NCBI RefSeq assembly: GCF_007970185.1
Contig: NZ_CP042431.1
Span: 1,736,001 to 1,800,000 of the forward strand
Origin: Pseudobacter ginsenosidimutans
GTDB lineage: Bacteria > Bacteroidota > Bacteroidia > Chitinophagales > Chitinophagaceae
Reading direction: 5' to 3'
Length of the DNA stretch: 64,000 nucleotides
This document shows, piece after piece, positions 36,978 to 45,559 of the stretch. Below the pieces are notes generated by a model. The model was not told the DNA's origin and searched no databases. It was given only the letters and a program-made list of their open reading frames with translations. Position 1 is the stretch's first letter. Each line of letters begins with the position of its first letter. A program made the position numbers and the translations under genes.

Positions 36978-37934
36978 ATGTTGAAATATAGTTGTTCAAT
37001 ATTGTTCTTGCTGGCAGGACTCAGCGCCTGCACCAAAAAGCTCAGCAACGGCTCCTCCGATTTTGCAGTAACTGCGCAAAGAACTTCACTCAACGCAGGA
37101 GACACTGCAAGATTCAGTTTCGCAGGTAATCCCGATATCATAACTTTCTATTCAGGAGAGCCGGGCAAAAGATTTGAATTCAAAGACCGTGTGCAGGCCG
37201 AGGGCTTGCCTGTGGTGAATTTCAGCACAGTAAGGGCCAATGGTGTGCAACAGAACACACTCCTGCTGATGATCTCTTCTGATTTCAAGGGAGTGGTTCG
37301 TGGCGATACCAACAGCACCAAAGCAAATATTGCTGCCGCAACCTGGGAGGACATTACTTCGCGCGCCACGCTGGCCCTGAGTGGCACTACGGCTGTTCCT
37401 TCCGGCGATATAGAGCTCACCGATTTTGCAGAAGCAGGCAAGCCTGTATACATCGCTTTCAAATACATTGCTGAAGCGGGAAGCATCCAGCCCAAATGGA
37501 CCATCAGCAATTTCACCGTGAAGAATAATCTGTCCGATGGAACCAGCTACACCATCGCCAACATGAATACTTCCTCAACGCCTTATACAAATTATGGGGT
37601 CAATACTTTCAGTCCGGGATTTGCCTCTTACACGCTGCAAAACAATTTCAATTGGTCCGTCAGCACAACCAGTATGGTAATTACCGGTGCAACCTCAGTG
37701 GGGGCTGCAGGCGCCCCCGCCGAGGCATGGCTTTTCATCGGTCCCATTAATCTTCGCAAAGTGACGCCCGATGCAGGATTGGTGATCAAGAACGGAGGTC
37801 AGAATATGGCTGATCTGAATTTCTATACTTTTTACAATACACCCGGCAACTACAAGGCAACCTTCGTTGGTGGTCGCGTGAGCATCGAAGAAACAAGTGT
37901 GACCCCGCATAATATCGATATATCTGTACAATAA
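36978..37934 (+). CDS. DUF5017-like surface lipoprotein (putative accessory glycan-binding protein)
   Basis: A 318-residue lipoprotein from the ATG at 36978 with lipobox 'LSAC' near residue 18. The mature N-terminus has an Ig-like region ('DTARFSFAGNPDIITFYSGE' followed by PGKRFEF) of a type I associate with DUF5017; the C-terminal half looks like an all-beta domain. Proteins in this position, just after SusD, often serve as surface glycan-binding proteins (SusE/F-like role). It lies 24 bases after SusD and 24 bases before GH88. The family name is from recall of the motif, and the binding role is inference from position. Confidence 0.75.
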   Translation: MLKYSCSILFLLAGLSACTKKLSNGSSDFAVTAQRTSLNAGDTARFSFAGNPDIITFYSGEPGKRFEFKDRVQAEGLPVVNFSTVRANGVQQNTLLLMISSDFKGVVRGDTNSTKANIAAATWEDITSRATLALSGTTAVPSGDIELTDFAEAGKPVYIAFKYIAEAGSIQPKWTISNFTVKNNLSDGTSYTIANMNTSSTPYTNYGVNTFSPGFASYTLQNNFNWSVSTTSMVITGATSVGAAGAPAEAWLFIGPINLRKVTPDAGLVIKNGGQNMADLNFYTFYNTPGNYKATFVGGRVSIEETSVTPHNIDISVQ

Positions 37935-37958
37935 AGTGAAAGCGATAAAACCGTAACA

Positions 37959-39215
37959 ATGAAATACCAATTTTTTGTGGTGATTGGCCTGTTGATAGGT
38001 TCAGCCTTTATCCGGAATGATGAACAACAGTTTTTGCAGGATAACTTCTCGTTTGCAAAATCACAGATCAAAGGAATGCTGGAAGAAGCCAATAAGTACG
38101 ACACACTTTTTCCCCGCACCATCGATGAAAAAGGAAAATTGAAACTGACAGATAAGTACGAATGGACCTCCGGCTTTTTCCCTGGCAGCCTCTGGTACCT
38201 CTATGAAGGAACAAAGAATGATTCCATCAAACAGGAAGCCATCGAATGGACAGACAAACTGGAATCCCTGAAATCCTTCACGGAACACCACGATCTTGGA
38301 TTCATGATGTATTGTAGTTACGGCAATGCTTACCGGCTCACCGGAAACGAAGTCTACAAGCCACTGCTGGCGCAGGCTGCGGCCAGTTTAAGCACCCGCT
38401 TCAGCGAAAAGACCGGCGTCATCCGCTCCTGGAACATGTTCGGCTCCTGGGATGGTAAGAACAAATACAATTATCCCGTGATCATCGACAATATGATGAA
38501 CCTGGAGCTGCTGTTCTTCGCTACAAAAGTTACAGGAGATCCGAAATATAAAAAGATAGCCATTACGCACGCAGACAATGTGCTGAAGAACCAGGTCCGT
38601 GCCGATGGAAGCTGCTACCATGTTGTTTGTTATGATGCACAAACAGGGAAAGTATTAAGTCGCGAAACCGTACAGGGATATGCCAACAATTCCACCTGGG
38701 CCCGCGGCCAGGCCTGGGGTATTTATGGTTTCACGATGAGCTATCGCGAAACGAAAGATCCGCGCTATCTGAAAACAGCCATGAAGATGGCTGACTTCTA
38801 TATCAATCATCCCAACCTGCCCAACGACAAAGTTTGTTACTGGGACTTCAATGCTAACCAGAATGGCTATACGCCTTCCGTTCGTTCGCGCGCGCCACAG
38901 ACGCCCACCAATTACCGCGACGTGTCCGCAGCTGCCATCACGGCTTCCGCCCTGTTGGAACTCTGTGTGCTGGCGGGCGACAAAGGCGCAGCCTATAAAG
39001 AAGCGGGCATAAAGATCCTGCATTCCCTGAGCTCGAAAGTGTACCGTTCCGAAGCCGGAACCAATGGCGGATTCCTGCTGAAACACAGCGTGGGCAGCAT
39101 CGCGCATGGATTTGAGATAGACGTACCGCTGGTGTACGCAGATTATTATTACCTGGAAGCGTTGAACCGTTATCAGCAAATATTAGAAAAGGACAATACC
39201 GCTTCGATTCGATAA
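37959..39215 (+). CDS. Unsaturated glucuronyl hydrolase, glycoside hydrolase family 88
   Basis: A 418-residue (alpha/alpha)6-barrel enzyme with a weak N-terminal signal ('FFVVIGLLIGSAF'). The two catalytic Asp residues known for this family are recognisable: Asp112 in 'EHHDLGFMMY' and Asp167 in 'PVIIDNMMNLELLF'. Other family stretches are 'YEWTSGFFPGSLWYLYEG' and 'NSTWARGQAWGIYGF'. It hydrates the 4,5-unsaturated uronic acid left at the non-reducing end by polysaccharide lyases, releasing a keto acid. The gene directly downstream encodes a heparinase II/III-like lyase, so the two work in sequence on a uronic-acid polymer. Confidence 0.93.
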   Translation: MKYQFFVVIGLLIGSAFIRNDEQQFLQDNFSFAKSQIKGMLEEANKYDTLFPRTIDEKGKLKLTDKYEWTSGFFPGSLWYLYEGTKNDSIKQEAIEWTDKLESLKSFTEHHDLGFMMYCSYGNAYRLTGNEVYKPLLAQAAASLSTRFSEKTGVIRSWNMFGSWDGKNKYNYPVIIDNMMNLELLFFATKVTGDPKYKKIAITHADNVLKNQVRADGSCYHVVCYDAQTGKVLSRETVQGYANNSTWARGQAWGIYGFTMSYRETKDPRYLKTAMKMADFYINHPNLPNDKVCYWDFNANQNGYTPSVRSRAPQTPTNYRDVSAAAITASALLELCVLAGDKGAAYKEAGIKILHSLSSKVYRSEAGTNGGFLLKHSVGSIAHGFEIDVPLVYADYYYLEALNRYQQILEKDNTASIR

Positions 39216-39239
39216 TTTCAGGTTGTAAAAAAGAAACGC

Positions 39240-41120
39240 ATGTACATCCCCGTTCAAATGAAACCTGCCTTGCTCTTCATAGGTATCCTGCTGACGGCAA
39301 CAGTTTCATGGAGCCAAATGCCCCTGATCGATTCTGCCAAGATCCAGGACCACCCGAGATTACTTCTATTGAAAGGAGAAGAGGAAAGGATAAAAACAGA
39401 GATCAGGAATAATGCAATATGGAAAAATGTACATGATGCCATATTGAAAGAATGTGATTCCATCTTAAAAAAATATCCCGTTGAACGGACGATGATCGGC
39501 AGGAGATTATTGCAGGTGTCCCGGGAAGGTCTGCGCAGGATCTTTTTCCTGAGCTATGCCTGGCGCACAACCGGCAAGAAGAAATACTTCAATCGCTGCG
39601 AAGAGGAAATGCTGGCCGTTTGCAATTTCAGCAACTGGAACCCAGACCACTTCCTGGATGTAGCCGAAATGACGATGGCTGTTGCTATCGGCTACGACTG
39701 GCTCTATCATGATCTGTCAGAAAAATCGAAAAATGTAATCAGGAAAGCCATTATCGAAAAAGGCATCAATCCTTCGCTCGAAAAAAAATACAATGGCTGG
39801 TTACGTGGCACCAATAACTGGAACCAGGTCTGCAATGCAGGGATCAGTTTCGGAGCACTGGCCGTTTATGAGGACCAGCCACAGGTGACTATGGAATTGT
39901 TGCGCCGCGCAGTAACCAGCATTGTGAAGCCAATGAATGAATATGCGCCTGCCGGCAATTACAAGGAAGGCTACAGTTACTGGGGATATGGAACTTCCTT
40001 CAATGTGTTCTTCAACAGTGCCCTAGAAAAAATCTTCGGAACAGCATTCGGGTTGAATGAACAACCTGGTTTTATGGAATCTGCATCTTTCTACCAGCAC
40101 CTGATCAGCCAGGAAGGTGCGCCGTTCAACTATTCCGATGCCGGCAGTCTGGAAGGACTGCAGCCGGCTATGTTCTGGTTTGCCGATAAACTGAATGACC
40201 CGACATTGCTATTTGTTGAAAAGACTTATCTCTTAGAATCGAAATTCAATGCAAGAACAAACAGGCTGCTGCCTGCTGCAATGATCTGGGGCAAAGGCAT
40301 CGCAACAGAAAAGATCAACGAGCCTGCACAGAAGACCTGGGCAGGAAAAGGAGACAACCAGGTAGTGATGATGCGCACGAGCTGGAAGAAGAACCAGGGC
40401 ATCTATGTAGGATTCAAAGGTGGATCACCTTCCGTTAGTCATGCTCATATGGATGCCGGCTCTTTCGTAATGGATGCTGGCGCATCCAGGTGGTCTGCCG
40501 ATCTCGGCATGCAGCAATACAATTCGCTTGAATCTGCCGGACTGAGCATCTGGGATATGAGCCAGGGCTCTCAACGCTGGGACGTATTCCGTTATTCCAA
40601 TTTTTCACATAGCACACTCACCGTTAACGGACATCTTCAACAGGTTAAAGGAAATGCGCCGCTCGTAAGCTTTTCAGATGATTCAATGAATACACGCGCT
40701 GTACTTGATCTGACCAATATTTACAAACAGGACCTGGCAAATGCGCGCAGGGGTATTGCGATCATCAACAAACAATATGTAACCGTTCGTGATGAATTAG
40801 AGAGCGGAGACAGTACTTGCATTATCCGCTGGACCATGCTTACACCTGCAAAAATAGTAGCTATCGATGGCCACCAGGCGCAACTCGAAAGTAAAGGACA
40901 AAAGCTGTTCATCAGCGTAGCCGGACTGCCAGGCGTGAAACTGCAAACCTGGAGAACAGATCCTCCCCACAGTTATGATGCTGTCAATCCTGGTACCACA
41001 CTGATCGGATTTGAAATGAGTTTACCTGCCCGTACAAAAATATCATTCAATGTGATACTGGTACCGGGAGAAGGCATCGCAATCAAAAGATCAGACCTGA
41101 AGGAACTGGATCAATGGTGA
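39240..41120 (+). CDS. Heparinase II/III-family polysaccharide lyase-like protein
   Basis: A 626-residue secreted protein. The start is at 39240 or the ATG at 39258 ('MKPALLFIGILL'), with the signal peptide ending 'TVSWSQ'. The N-terminal alpha-toroid has 'RGTNNWNQVCNAGISFGA' and 'NYKEGYSYWGYGTSFNVFF', and the C-terminal beta-sandwich has 'SVSHAHMDAGSFVMDAG', all typical of heparinase II/III-type lyases where Asn, Tyr and His residues perform beta-elimination. It should cut a uronic-acid polymer to give unsaturated oligosaccharides for the GH88 enzyme just upstream. The exact polymer (glycosaminoglycan, alginate-like or plant/bacterial uronate) cannot be told. It ends the operon, 7 bases from the stop of the convergent GT39 gene. 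Confidence 0.9.
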   Translation: MYIPVQMKPALLFIGILLTATVSWSQMPLIDSAKIQDHPRLLLLKGEEERIKTEIRNNAIWKNVHDAILKECDSILKKYPVERTMIGRRLLQVSREGLRRIFFLSYAWRTTGKKKYFNRCEEEMLAVCNFSNWNPDHFLDVAEMTMAVAIGYDWLYHDLSEKSKNVIRKAIIEKGINPSLEKKYNGWLRGTNNWNQVCNAGISFGALAVYEDQPQVTMELLRRAVTSIVKPMNEYAPAGNYKEGYSYWGYGTSFNVFFNSALEKIFGTAFGLNEQPGFMESASFYQHLISQEGAPFNYSDAGSLEGLQPAMFWFADKLNDPTLLFVEKTYLLESKFNARTNRLLPAAMIWGKGIATEKINEPAQKTWAGKGDNQVVMMRTSWKKNQGIYVGFKGGSPSVSHAHMDAGSFVMDAGASRWSADLGMQQYNSLESAGLSIWDMSQGSQRWDVFRYSNFSHSTLTVNGHLQQVKGNAPLVSFSDDSMNTRAVLDLTNIYKQDLANARRGIAIINKQYVTVRDELESGDSTCIIRWTMLTPAKIVAIDGHQAQLESKGQKLFISVAGLPGVKLQTWRTDPPHSYDAVNPGTTLIGFEMSLPARTKISFNVILVPGEGIAIKRSDLKELDQW

Positions 41121-41127
41121 TTGGATT

Positions 41128-42648
41128 TCATTCAACCATTTCTTTATACCCCTTCAATCTATACACATAGAAATACCTGGCAACTTTTCCATTCCTGATC
41201 TGTGGAATGGAAACAGGTGCCGATACTTCGCTGAATCGTTTTGTTATTGCTTCCGGAACGGGCTCATAAAAATTGGAAATGCCGATATAATAGGCATCTT
41301 CTCCAGGTTTCAATTCCGGAAGTTTTTCATTCAGCCAGGCGAAATGATGGATGGCGTTGATATCGCCAATGCCTTTCACAAAGAGACCGATTGGCCGGGC
41401 TACATAGAAATCGAGATGGGCTGCGGGGAACCAGTAGTTGCTGAAAATAAAGCGGGGGCTGTCTTTTGCGGATTTTTTGTCTTCTTTATACAAATTACTG
41501 AAGTCTTTCCCGAAATTTCGCCAGCCACTCATGTCGAGGGTAATATCATGTTTGCCGAAGTCGGGTATGGATTTATTGCCGAGGGTTCCGGGCCAGTAAT
41601 TGATGATGCAGATAGCAGTGAGCAGCACGCCTGCTGTGAGACTAATGCCTGCGGTTGTCCATTTTTTTACTTTCCGGGAATTGATCCCACTTAGGCGGGC
41701 GGCTGTCAGCAGTATTAAAGTACTGTAAGCAGGGCCGCTCCAATGCGGTAATGTATCGTTAAAGAGGGAAAGGAAGATTACTGTCAGGATCAATGGAAGG
41801 CCCAGCCAGAGGATCAGTGAATATTGTTTCAATTTCCATTTGAGCGCAACCAATGAAGCAACCAGGAGAATTACATTCAGTGGATTATTATATGCAAAGG
41901 ATCCCAGTAGTTCCCGGATAAAACTGTCGAATTGAAAATGCCGGATAAGGATGCGGCTGCCATGATAATCTACCGTACTCATTTTGTTGCTGATAGTCCA
42001 AAGGAATGAGGGAACCAGCATAGCAGCAGTAATCAGGGCGCTGATATAAAGAAAAGGATTTTTGAGCAGGCTTCTTTTGTGAAAAAGAATAAAGCCTCCA
42101 AATCCAAGCCAGCAGAAGATGCCATGCACTTTGCTGAGTATGCAAAGTCCGATGCTGATACCAAGAAGGATCAGGTTGATATTGATAGAGAAGCTTCGCT
42201 TACTGCCGGCAATCCGGATTATCAGATAAACGCTTAGCATCCAGAAAACCATTTGCGGAGAATCAGGCAGGATCAGTAGCCCGGCAATTACACTGCTATA
42301 AAAAGAGGCTGTGAAAAGGCAGGCGGCAATCCAGCCGGTCCGCTCACTGCTCAATGATTTACCCGAAAGATAGATCAACCAGGTGCTAATAGCTGCGCCA
42401 ATCACGGAAGCCAGGCGGATGAAGAACTCATGGTTCCAATGCAGTCCGGCAGTAAAGAAGCGGATGCAAACTCCAACCAGGGGAGGATGATCGAAATAAT
42501 TCCATTGAAGCTCTTTGGCGTAAGTCCAATAATAGACTTCATCATTATTCAATTCCACTATTCCACTTAGCAATAACCTGATAATGGACGAAATAATGAT
42601 CAGCAGGATAGTCTTCCTTTTATGATCAGATGGCTGCAGGCCGTTCAT
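41128..42648 (-). CDS. GT39/ArnT-type membrane glycosyltransferase
   Basis: A 506-residue protein with about ten to twelve membrane helices. Near the N-terminus, 'VELNNDEVYYWTYAKELQWN' contains the acidic pair that is catalytic in PMT/ArnT-type transferases, followed by 'YFDHPPLVG', a hallmark of this family. These enzymes use a polyprenyl-phosphate sugar donor to glycosylate a lipid or protein on the periplasmic side. Its start overlaps the PAP2 phosphatase gene by 23 bases, consistent with co-expression; PAP2 enzymes can recycle polyprenyl carriers or modify lipid A, so a lipid-glycosylation function is plausible. Acceptor unknown. Confidence 0.9.
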   Translation of the reverse strand: MNGLQPSDHKRKTILLIIISSIIRLLLSGIVELNNDEVYYWTYAKELQWNYFDHPPLVGVCIRFFTAGLHWNHEFFIRLASVIGAAISTWLIYLSGKSLSSERTGWIAACLFTASFYSSVIAGLLILPDSPQMVFWMLSVYLIIRIAGSKRSFSININLILLGISIGLCILSKVHGIFCWLGFGGFILFHKRSLLKNPFLYISALITAAMLVPSFLWTISNKMSTVDYHGSRILIRHFQFDSFIRELLGSFAYNNPLNVILLVASLVALKWKLKQYSLILWLGLPLILTVIFLSLFNDTLPHWSGPAYSTLILLTAARLSGINSRKVKKWTTAGISLTAGVLLTAICIINYWPGTLGNKSIPDFGKHDITLDMSGWRNFGKDFSNLYKEDKKSAKDSPRFIFSNYWFPAAHLDFYVARPIGLFVKGIGDINAIHHFAWLNEKLPELKPGEDAYYIGISNFYEPVPEAITKRFSEVSAPVSIPQIRNGKVARYFYVYRLKGYKEMVE

Positions 42649-43282
42649 ATTGGTTGGATGGATTTTTTCCTACGGCTCTTCCTCTTACAATGTAAGATTT
42701 ATACCCGTAATCTATGAAGATGGAGCTGGCAACGCCAATGATGATGCCGGTAGCCACATCTTCAACAAAATGCTGGCCCAGGTAGATACGTGAATAGCCT
42801 ACCAGGATGGCTGCCAGGAATGTAAGGATGCAAATTGGCCTACTGCTTGTATTCATGCTGAGCATAGCCGCTACTGCAAAGGCAGTTGTGGTGTGCCCGG
42901 ATGGGAAGCTGGCAAAGCCGCTATGCGTAACACCTTCGATGAAATATTGATAAAAGTTTTCAGGGAAGAATGTTTTGGGCCTGGGTGCCTGGAACAACGC
43001 TTTGAGTAATTGTACCACCAGACCGGAAAAAAGAAATGTAATCAGCAGCTTTATTGCGAGTGTAGTTTTCTTCACTATGAAATAACAACTTACCAGCAGG
43101 ACCGCTACAATGCCATCGCCAAGATGGGTGAAATGAGTGAACCACCAATCCAGTAAAGGACAATGGAAAAAATTGGCGCCAAGGAAGGAGGTGGTTTTGG
43201 AGAAGCAGCAAACGATCAGGAGAAGCGGGCAGATCAGGATCAATGTGTACTGCTTGAAAAGATTTCCAGGGTTGTTGGGCAT
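42626..43282 (-). CDS. PAP2-family membrane phosphatase
   Basis: A 218-residue protein with about five to six membrane helices and the three-part phosphatase motif intact: 'KALFQAPRPK', 'SFPSGHTTTAF' and 'GYSRIYLGQHFVEDVATG', with His in the second and third parts as catalytic residues. Substrates in this family include undecaprenyl diphosphate, phosphatidic acid and lipid A phosphates. It overlaps the GT39 gene by 23 bases, so the two probably act on the same lipid-linked pathway. Confidence 0.92.
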   Translation of the reverse strand: MPNNPGNLFKQYTLILICPLLLIVCCFSKTTSFLGANFFHCPLLDWWFTHFTHLGDGIVAVLLVSCYFIVKKTTLAIKLLITFLFSGLVVQLLKALFQAPRPKTFFPENFYQYFIEGVTHSGFASFPSGHTTTAFAVAAMLSMNTSSRPICILTFLAAILVGYSRIYLGQHFVEDVATGIIIGVASSIFIDYGYKSYIVRGRAVGKNPSNQYERPAAI

Positions 43283-43375
43283 ATGATTGAGTTGCGCCCA
43301 AAAGTATTCCGGGAATGCTACCTGAATTTTATGGTACTGTTACGGGATTGATAACAAAAGAAACGACTGGCGTTT

Positions 43376-43894
43376 TCAAAGTTTTATTTTGAGGTTGTAA
43401 TCTTTCTTTAATGTTAACAGCGCTTCGGCATTGCCAATGGCATCGTCTACGGGGTTGTGAGTATGCGCAGTTTTGCGGAGGTGTTTGAAATTCTGGTAAG
43501 TGTCTTTAACCAGGCCTTTATACAAACTGCCAAGGTTGGATGAACTATGTCCAAAAGGATTTGCCCCTGTGAAATGATGAAAGTACCAGCAGATGAACAT
43601 CCAGTCGAAGCCATTATTGTCGCTTATAAAACTCGGTCTGTTCGGCGAAACTTCCTTCAGCCAGGCTGCGAAGTTTTCCATAACTGATTTGGGGTTGTCG
43701 AAGTTGTTGGTGTCTTCCCTGGTGAATCCTGAAACAGCGAGCGCTTCGGGGATGAATTGATCGGAGATGGGTTTTAGTTTTCCGTAAAAGGATTTGTTGA
43801 GTTGTTCGTCAACCAGCACGGCGCCAAAAGAGATCATCGAATAATCTCCGGGAATGGGACCATCGGTTTCAACATCAACCATGATGTAAGCCAT
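43376..43894 (-). CDS. DEDD-family 3'-5' exonuclease
   Basis: A 172-residue exonuclease of the DnaQ/RNase T superfamily. ExoI motif is 'IMVDVETDGPIPGDYSMI' (Asp and Glu ligands), the central Asp lies in 'ISDNNGFDWMF', and ExoIII is 'THNPVDDAIGNAEALL' with the His five residues before Asp that marks the DEDDh type. It degrades DNA or RNA 3' ends. There is no domain beyond the nuclease, so it is a stand-alone proofreader, repair or RNA-processing enzyme. Divergent from the S1-domain gene at 44030. Confidence 0.9.
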   Translation of the reverse strand: MAYIMVDVETDGPIPGDYSMISFGAVLVDEQLNKSFYGKLKPISDQFIPEALAVSGFTREDTNNFDNPKSVMENFAAWLKEVSPNRPSFISDNNGFDWMFICWYFHHFTGANPFGHSSSNLGSLYKGLVKDTYQNFKHLRKTAHTHNPVDDAIGNAEALLTLKKDYNLKIKL

Positions 43895-44029
43895 ATTGAT
43901 TGTTTGTTAGGAGCAGGTAATAGCGCCTGCTCTGCAAAATTAAGTTCCTCTTTTGCATTTTTGTATATATCCGCTCAACAACCTGTGCGGGTGTTACCAA
44001 ATTGCTGTTTCTTTGCACAAAACCGGATT

Positions 44030-44875
44030 ATGGCAGACAGCATGATAAAAGTTGGAGAGTTCAATCGTTTAAAAGTGGCCCGTACATTCGATTTCGGCAT
44101 GTACCTGGGTGAGGGTAAGGATGTTGTGCTGTTGCCAAAAAGATTCATTCCCGAGGGCGTGAAAGTAGGAGACGTGTTGAATGTATTTGTTTATCACGAT
44201 TCTGAAGACCGCCTGATTGCCACCACCCAGCGCCCGAAGGGCGTTGTGGGCGATATTGTTTACCTGCCGGTTGTATCTGTTACTCCGCATGGCGCCTTCA
44301 TGGATTGGGGATTGATGAAAGATATTTTCGTGCCCAAATCAAAACAGCTGACGGGTATGCGCGTTGGCGGCAGTTATCTCGTGAAGATCTTCCTGGATGA
44401 ACAGACAGGCCGCGTAGCCGCTACTGAAAAAATAGAACATGGATTGTCCAACGATCTGCTGACGGTAAAAGAACTGCAACTGGTGGACCTGCTGATCTAC
44501 CGGAGAACAGATATTGGGTACAGCGTCATCATCAACAACATACACACAGGCGTACTTCACTTCAATGATATTTTCCAGCAGATCACTGTAGGTGATAAAG
44601 TGAAAGGCTATATCAAGAACATCCGCGAAGAAAATAAGATCGACGTGGGGGTTGGAAAACCCGGCTACCAGCGCGTAGAAGATGAGACCGGCAAAGTATT
44701 GCGATTGCTGGAAGAGAACAACGGTTACCTGCCTTATAATGATAAATCAAGTCCTGAAGATATTTATGAATTCTTTGGGATGAGTAAGAAGGTCTTCAAG
44801 ATGACAACCGGTAATTTGTACAAAGCCAGGAAGATCGAGTTTACACAGACAGGGATCAAGCTGGTGCAGGAATAG
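44030..44875 (+). CDS. S1-domain RNA-binding protein, CvfB/YitL-like
   Basis: A 281-residue cytosolic protein from the ATG at 44030 ('MADSMIKVGEFNRLKVARTF'); the frame is open further upstream but would run over the divergent exonuclease gene. It has tandem S1-like OB-folds ('VVSVTPHGAFMDWGLMKDIF', 'FQQITVGDKVKGYIKNIRE') and a C-terminal winged-helix segment ('SSPEDIYEFFGMSKKVFKM'). This is the CvfB layout; CvfB in Gram-positives binds RNA and affects expression of many genes. A role in RNA metabolism or translation is likely. Confidence 0.92.
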   Translation: MADSMIKVGEFNRLKVARTFDFGMYLGEGKDVVLLPKRFIPEGVKVGDVLNVFVYHDSEDRLIATTQRPKGVVGDIVYLPVVSVTPHGAFMDWGLMKDIFVPKSKQLTGMRVGGSYLVKIFLDEQTGRVAATEKIEHGLSNDLLTVKELQLVDLLIYRRTDIGYSVIINNIHTGVLHFNDIFQQITVGDKVKGYIKNIREENKIDVGVGKPGYQRVEDETGKVLRLLEENNGYLPYNDKSSPEDIYEFFGMSKKVFKMTTGNLYKARKIEFTQTGIKLVQE

Positions 44876-44951
44876 AGTAAGATTATAGTAGTATTTTTTC
44901 GTATATTGGTAGTAGTTCAGGAACCATAACCATTAACCTAATCATTCTACT

Positions 44952-45446
44952 ATGAAAAGAATTACTACCGCCCTTGCGGCCTTAGCTTTCATGCTTTGCT
45001 TCGTCCCTATTTCAATGGCTCAATCAGCGGACTGTGAAGAGATCAAAAAGGAAAATGAATATTTGAAAAAGGCGCTGAACATTCTCACTCCTGTAAAAAC
45101 AGCTACATCAAAAAAAATGGATTTTCTTCTCACTAAGTGTGAAGGAAATATCAAAGAACAAACAGTTACTATTACATTGGTTGTTACGAATCATGGGCCC
45201 AATACAGAACTTAACTTCCGGAAGACCACTGGAGTTGATGTAGAAGCGAATGAATACGAAACCTATAGAATTAAGATAGGAAGCGGGGGCTCTAGCAATA
45301 AGGTTTTTACAGATGTACCTGTAAAGACAGTATTCCAGTATGAAAAAGTCCTGCCATCAATAAAACTAATGAAACTGATTGCCTTGGAATTCGGCGGAAA
45401 CGATCCCGGCTTTGAATACAAGGACATTCCGATCACCTGGAAATAA
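44952..45446 (+). CDS. Small exported protein of unknown function
   Basis: A 164-residue protein with a clean signal peptide ('MKRITTALAALAFMLCFVPI' then SMAQS), a short charged helix ('ADCEEIKKENEYLKKAL') and a beta-rich domain ('TITLVVTNHGPNTELNF', 'FTDVPVKTVFQYEKVLPSI') resembling an Ig-like fold. I recognise no family. It is a single gene followed by a very strong hairpin terminator shared with the convergent DeoR gene. Confidence 0.8.
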   Translation: MKRITTALAALAFMLCFVPISMAQSADCEEIKKENEYLKKALNILTPVKTATSKKMDFLLTKCEGNIKEQTVTITLVVTNHGPNTELNFRKTTGVDVEANEYETYRIKIGSGGSSNKVFTDVPVKTVFQYEKVLPSIKLMKLIALEFGGNDPGFEYKDIPITWK

Positions 45447-45489
45447 AACACAGGGAAACCCACCTTACAGTTATTGCACAGAAAACCAG

Positions 45490-45549
45490 AGCGTTTCAAT
45501 AAAAACCCGGACAGCATCTTTATCCTGTCCGGGTTTTTATTGAAACGCT
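45490..45549. terminator. Perfect 25-bp inverted-repeat bidirectional terminator
   Basis: Arms at 45490-45514 and 45525-45549 are exact reverse complements over 25 bases, with a 10-base loop. The core CCCGGACAG / CTGTCCGGG is flanked by AAAAA and TTTTT, so a T-run follows the GC stem on both strands. It lies between the convergent small exported protein gene and the DeoR gene and serves both. The outer AGCGTTTCAAT / ATTGAAACGCT part goes beyond what a terminator needs. Confidence 0.93.
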
Positions 45550-45559
45550 ACAGCAATGT

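Noticed and set aside
43802-44029. Upstream extension of the S1-domain gene
   Set aside because: It would overlap the divergent exonuclease gene by 93 bases, and the extra residues lack family similarity; the ATG at 44030 gives the normal N-terminus.
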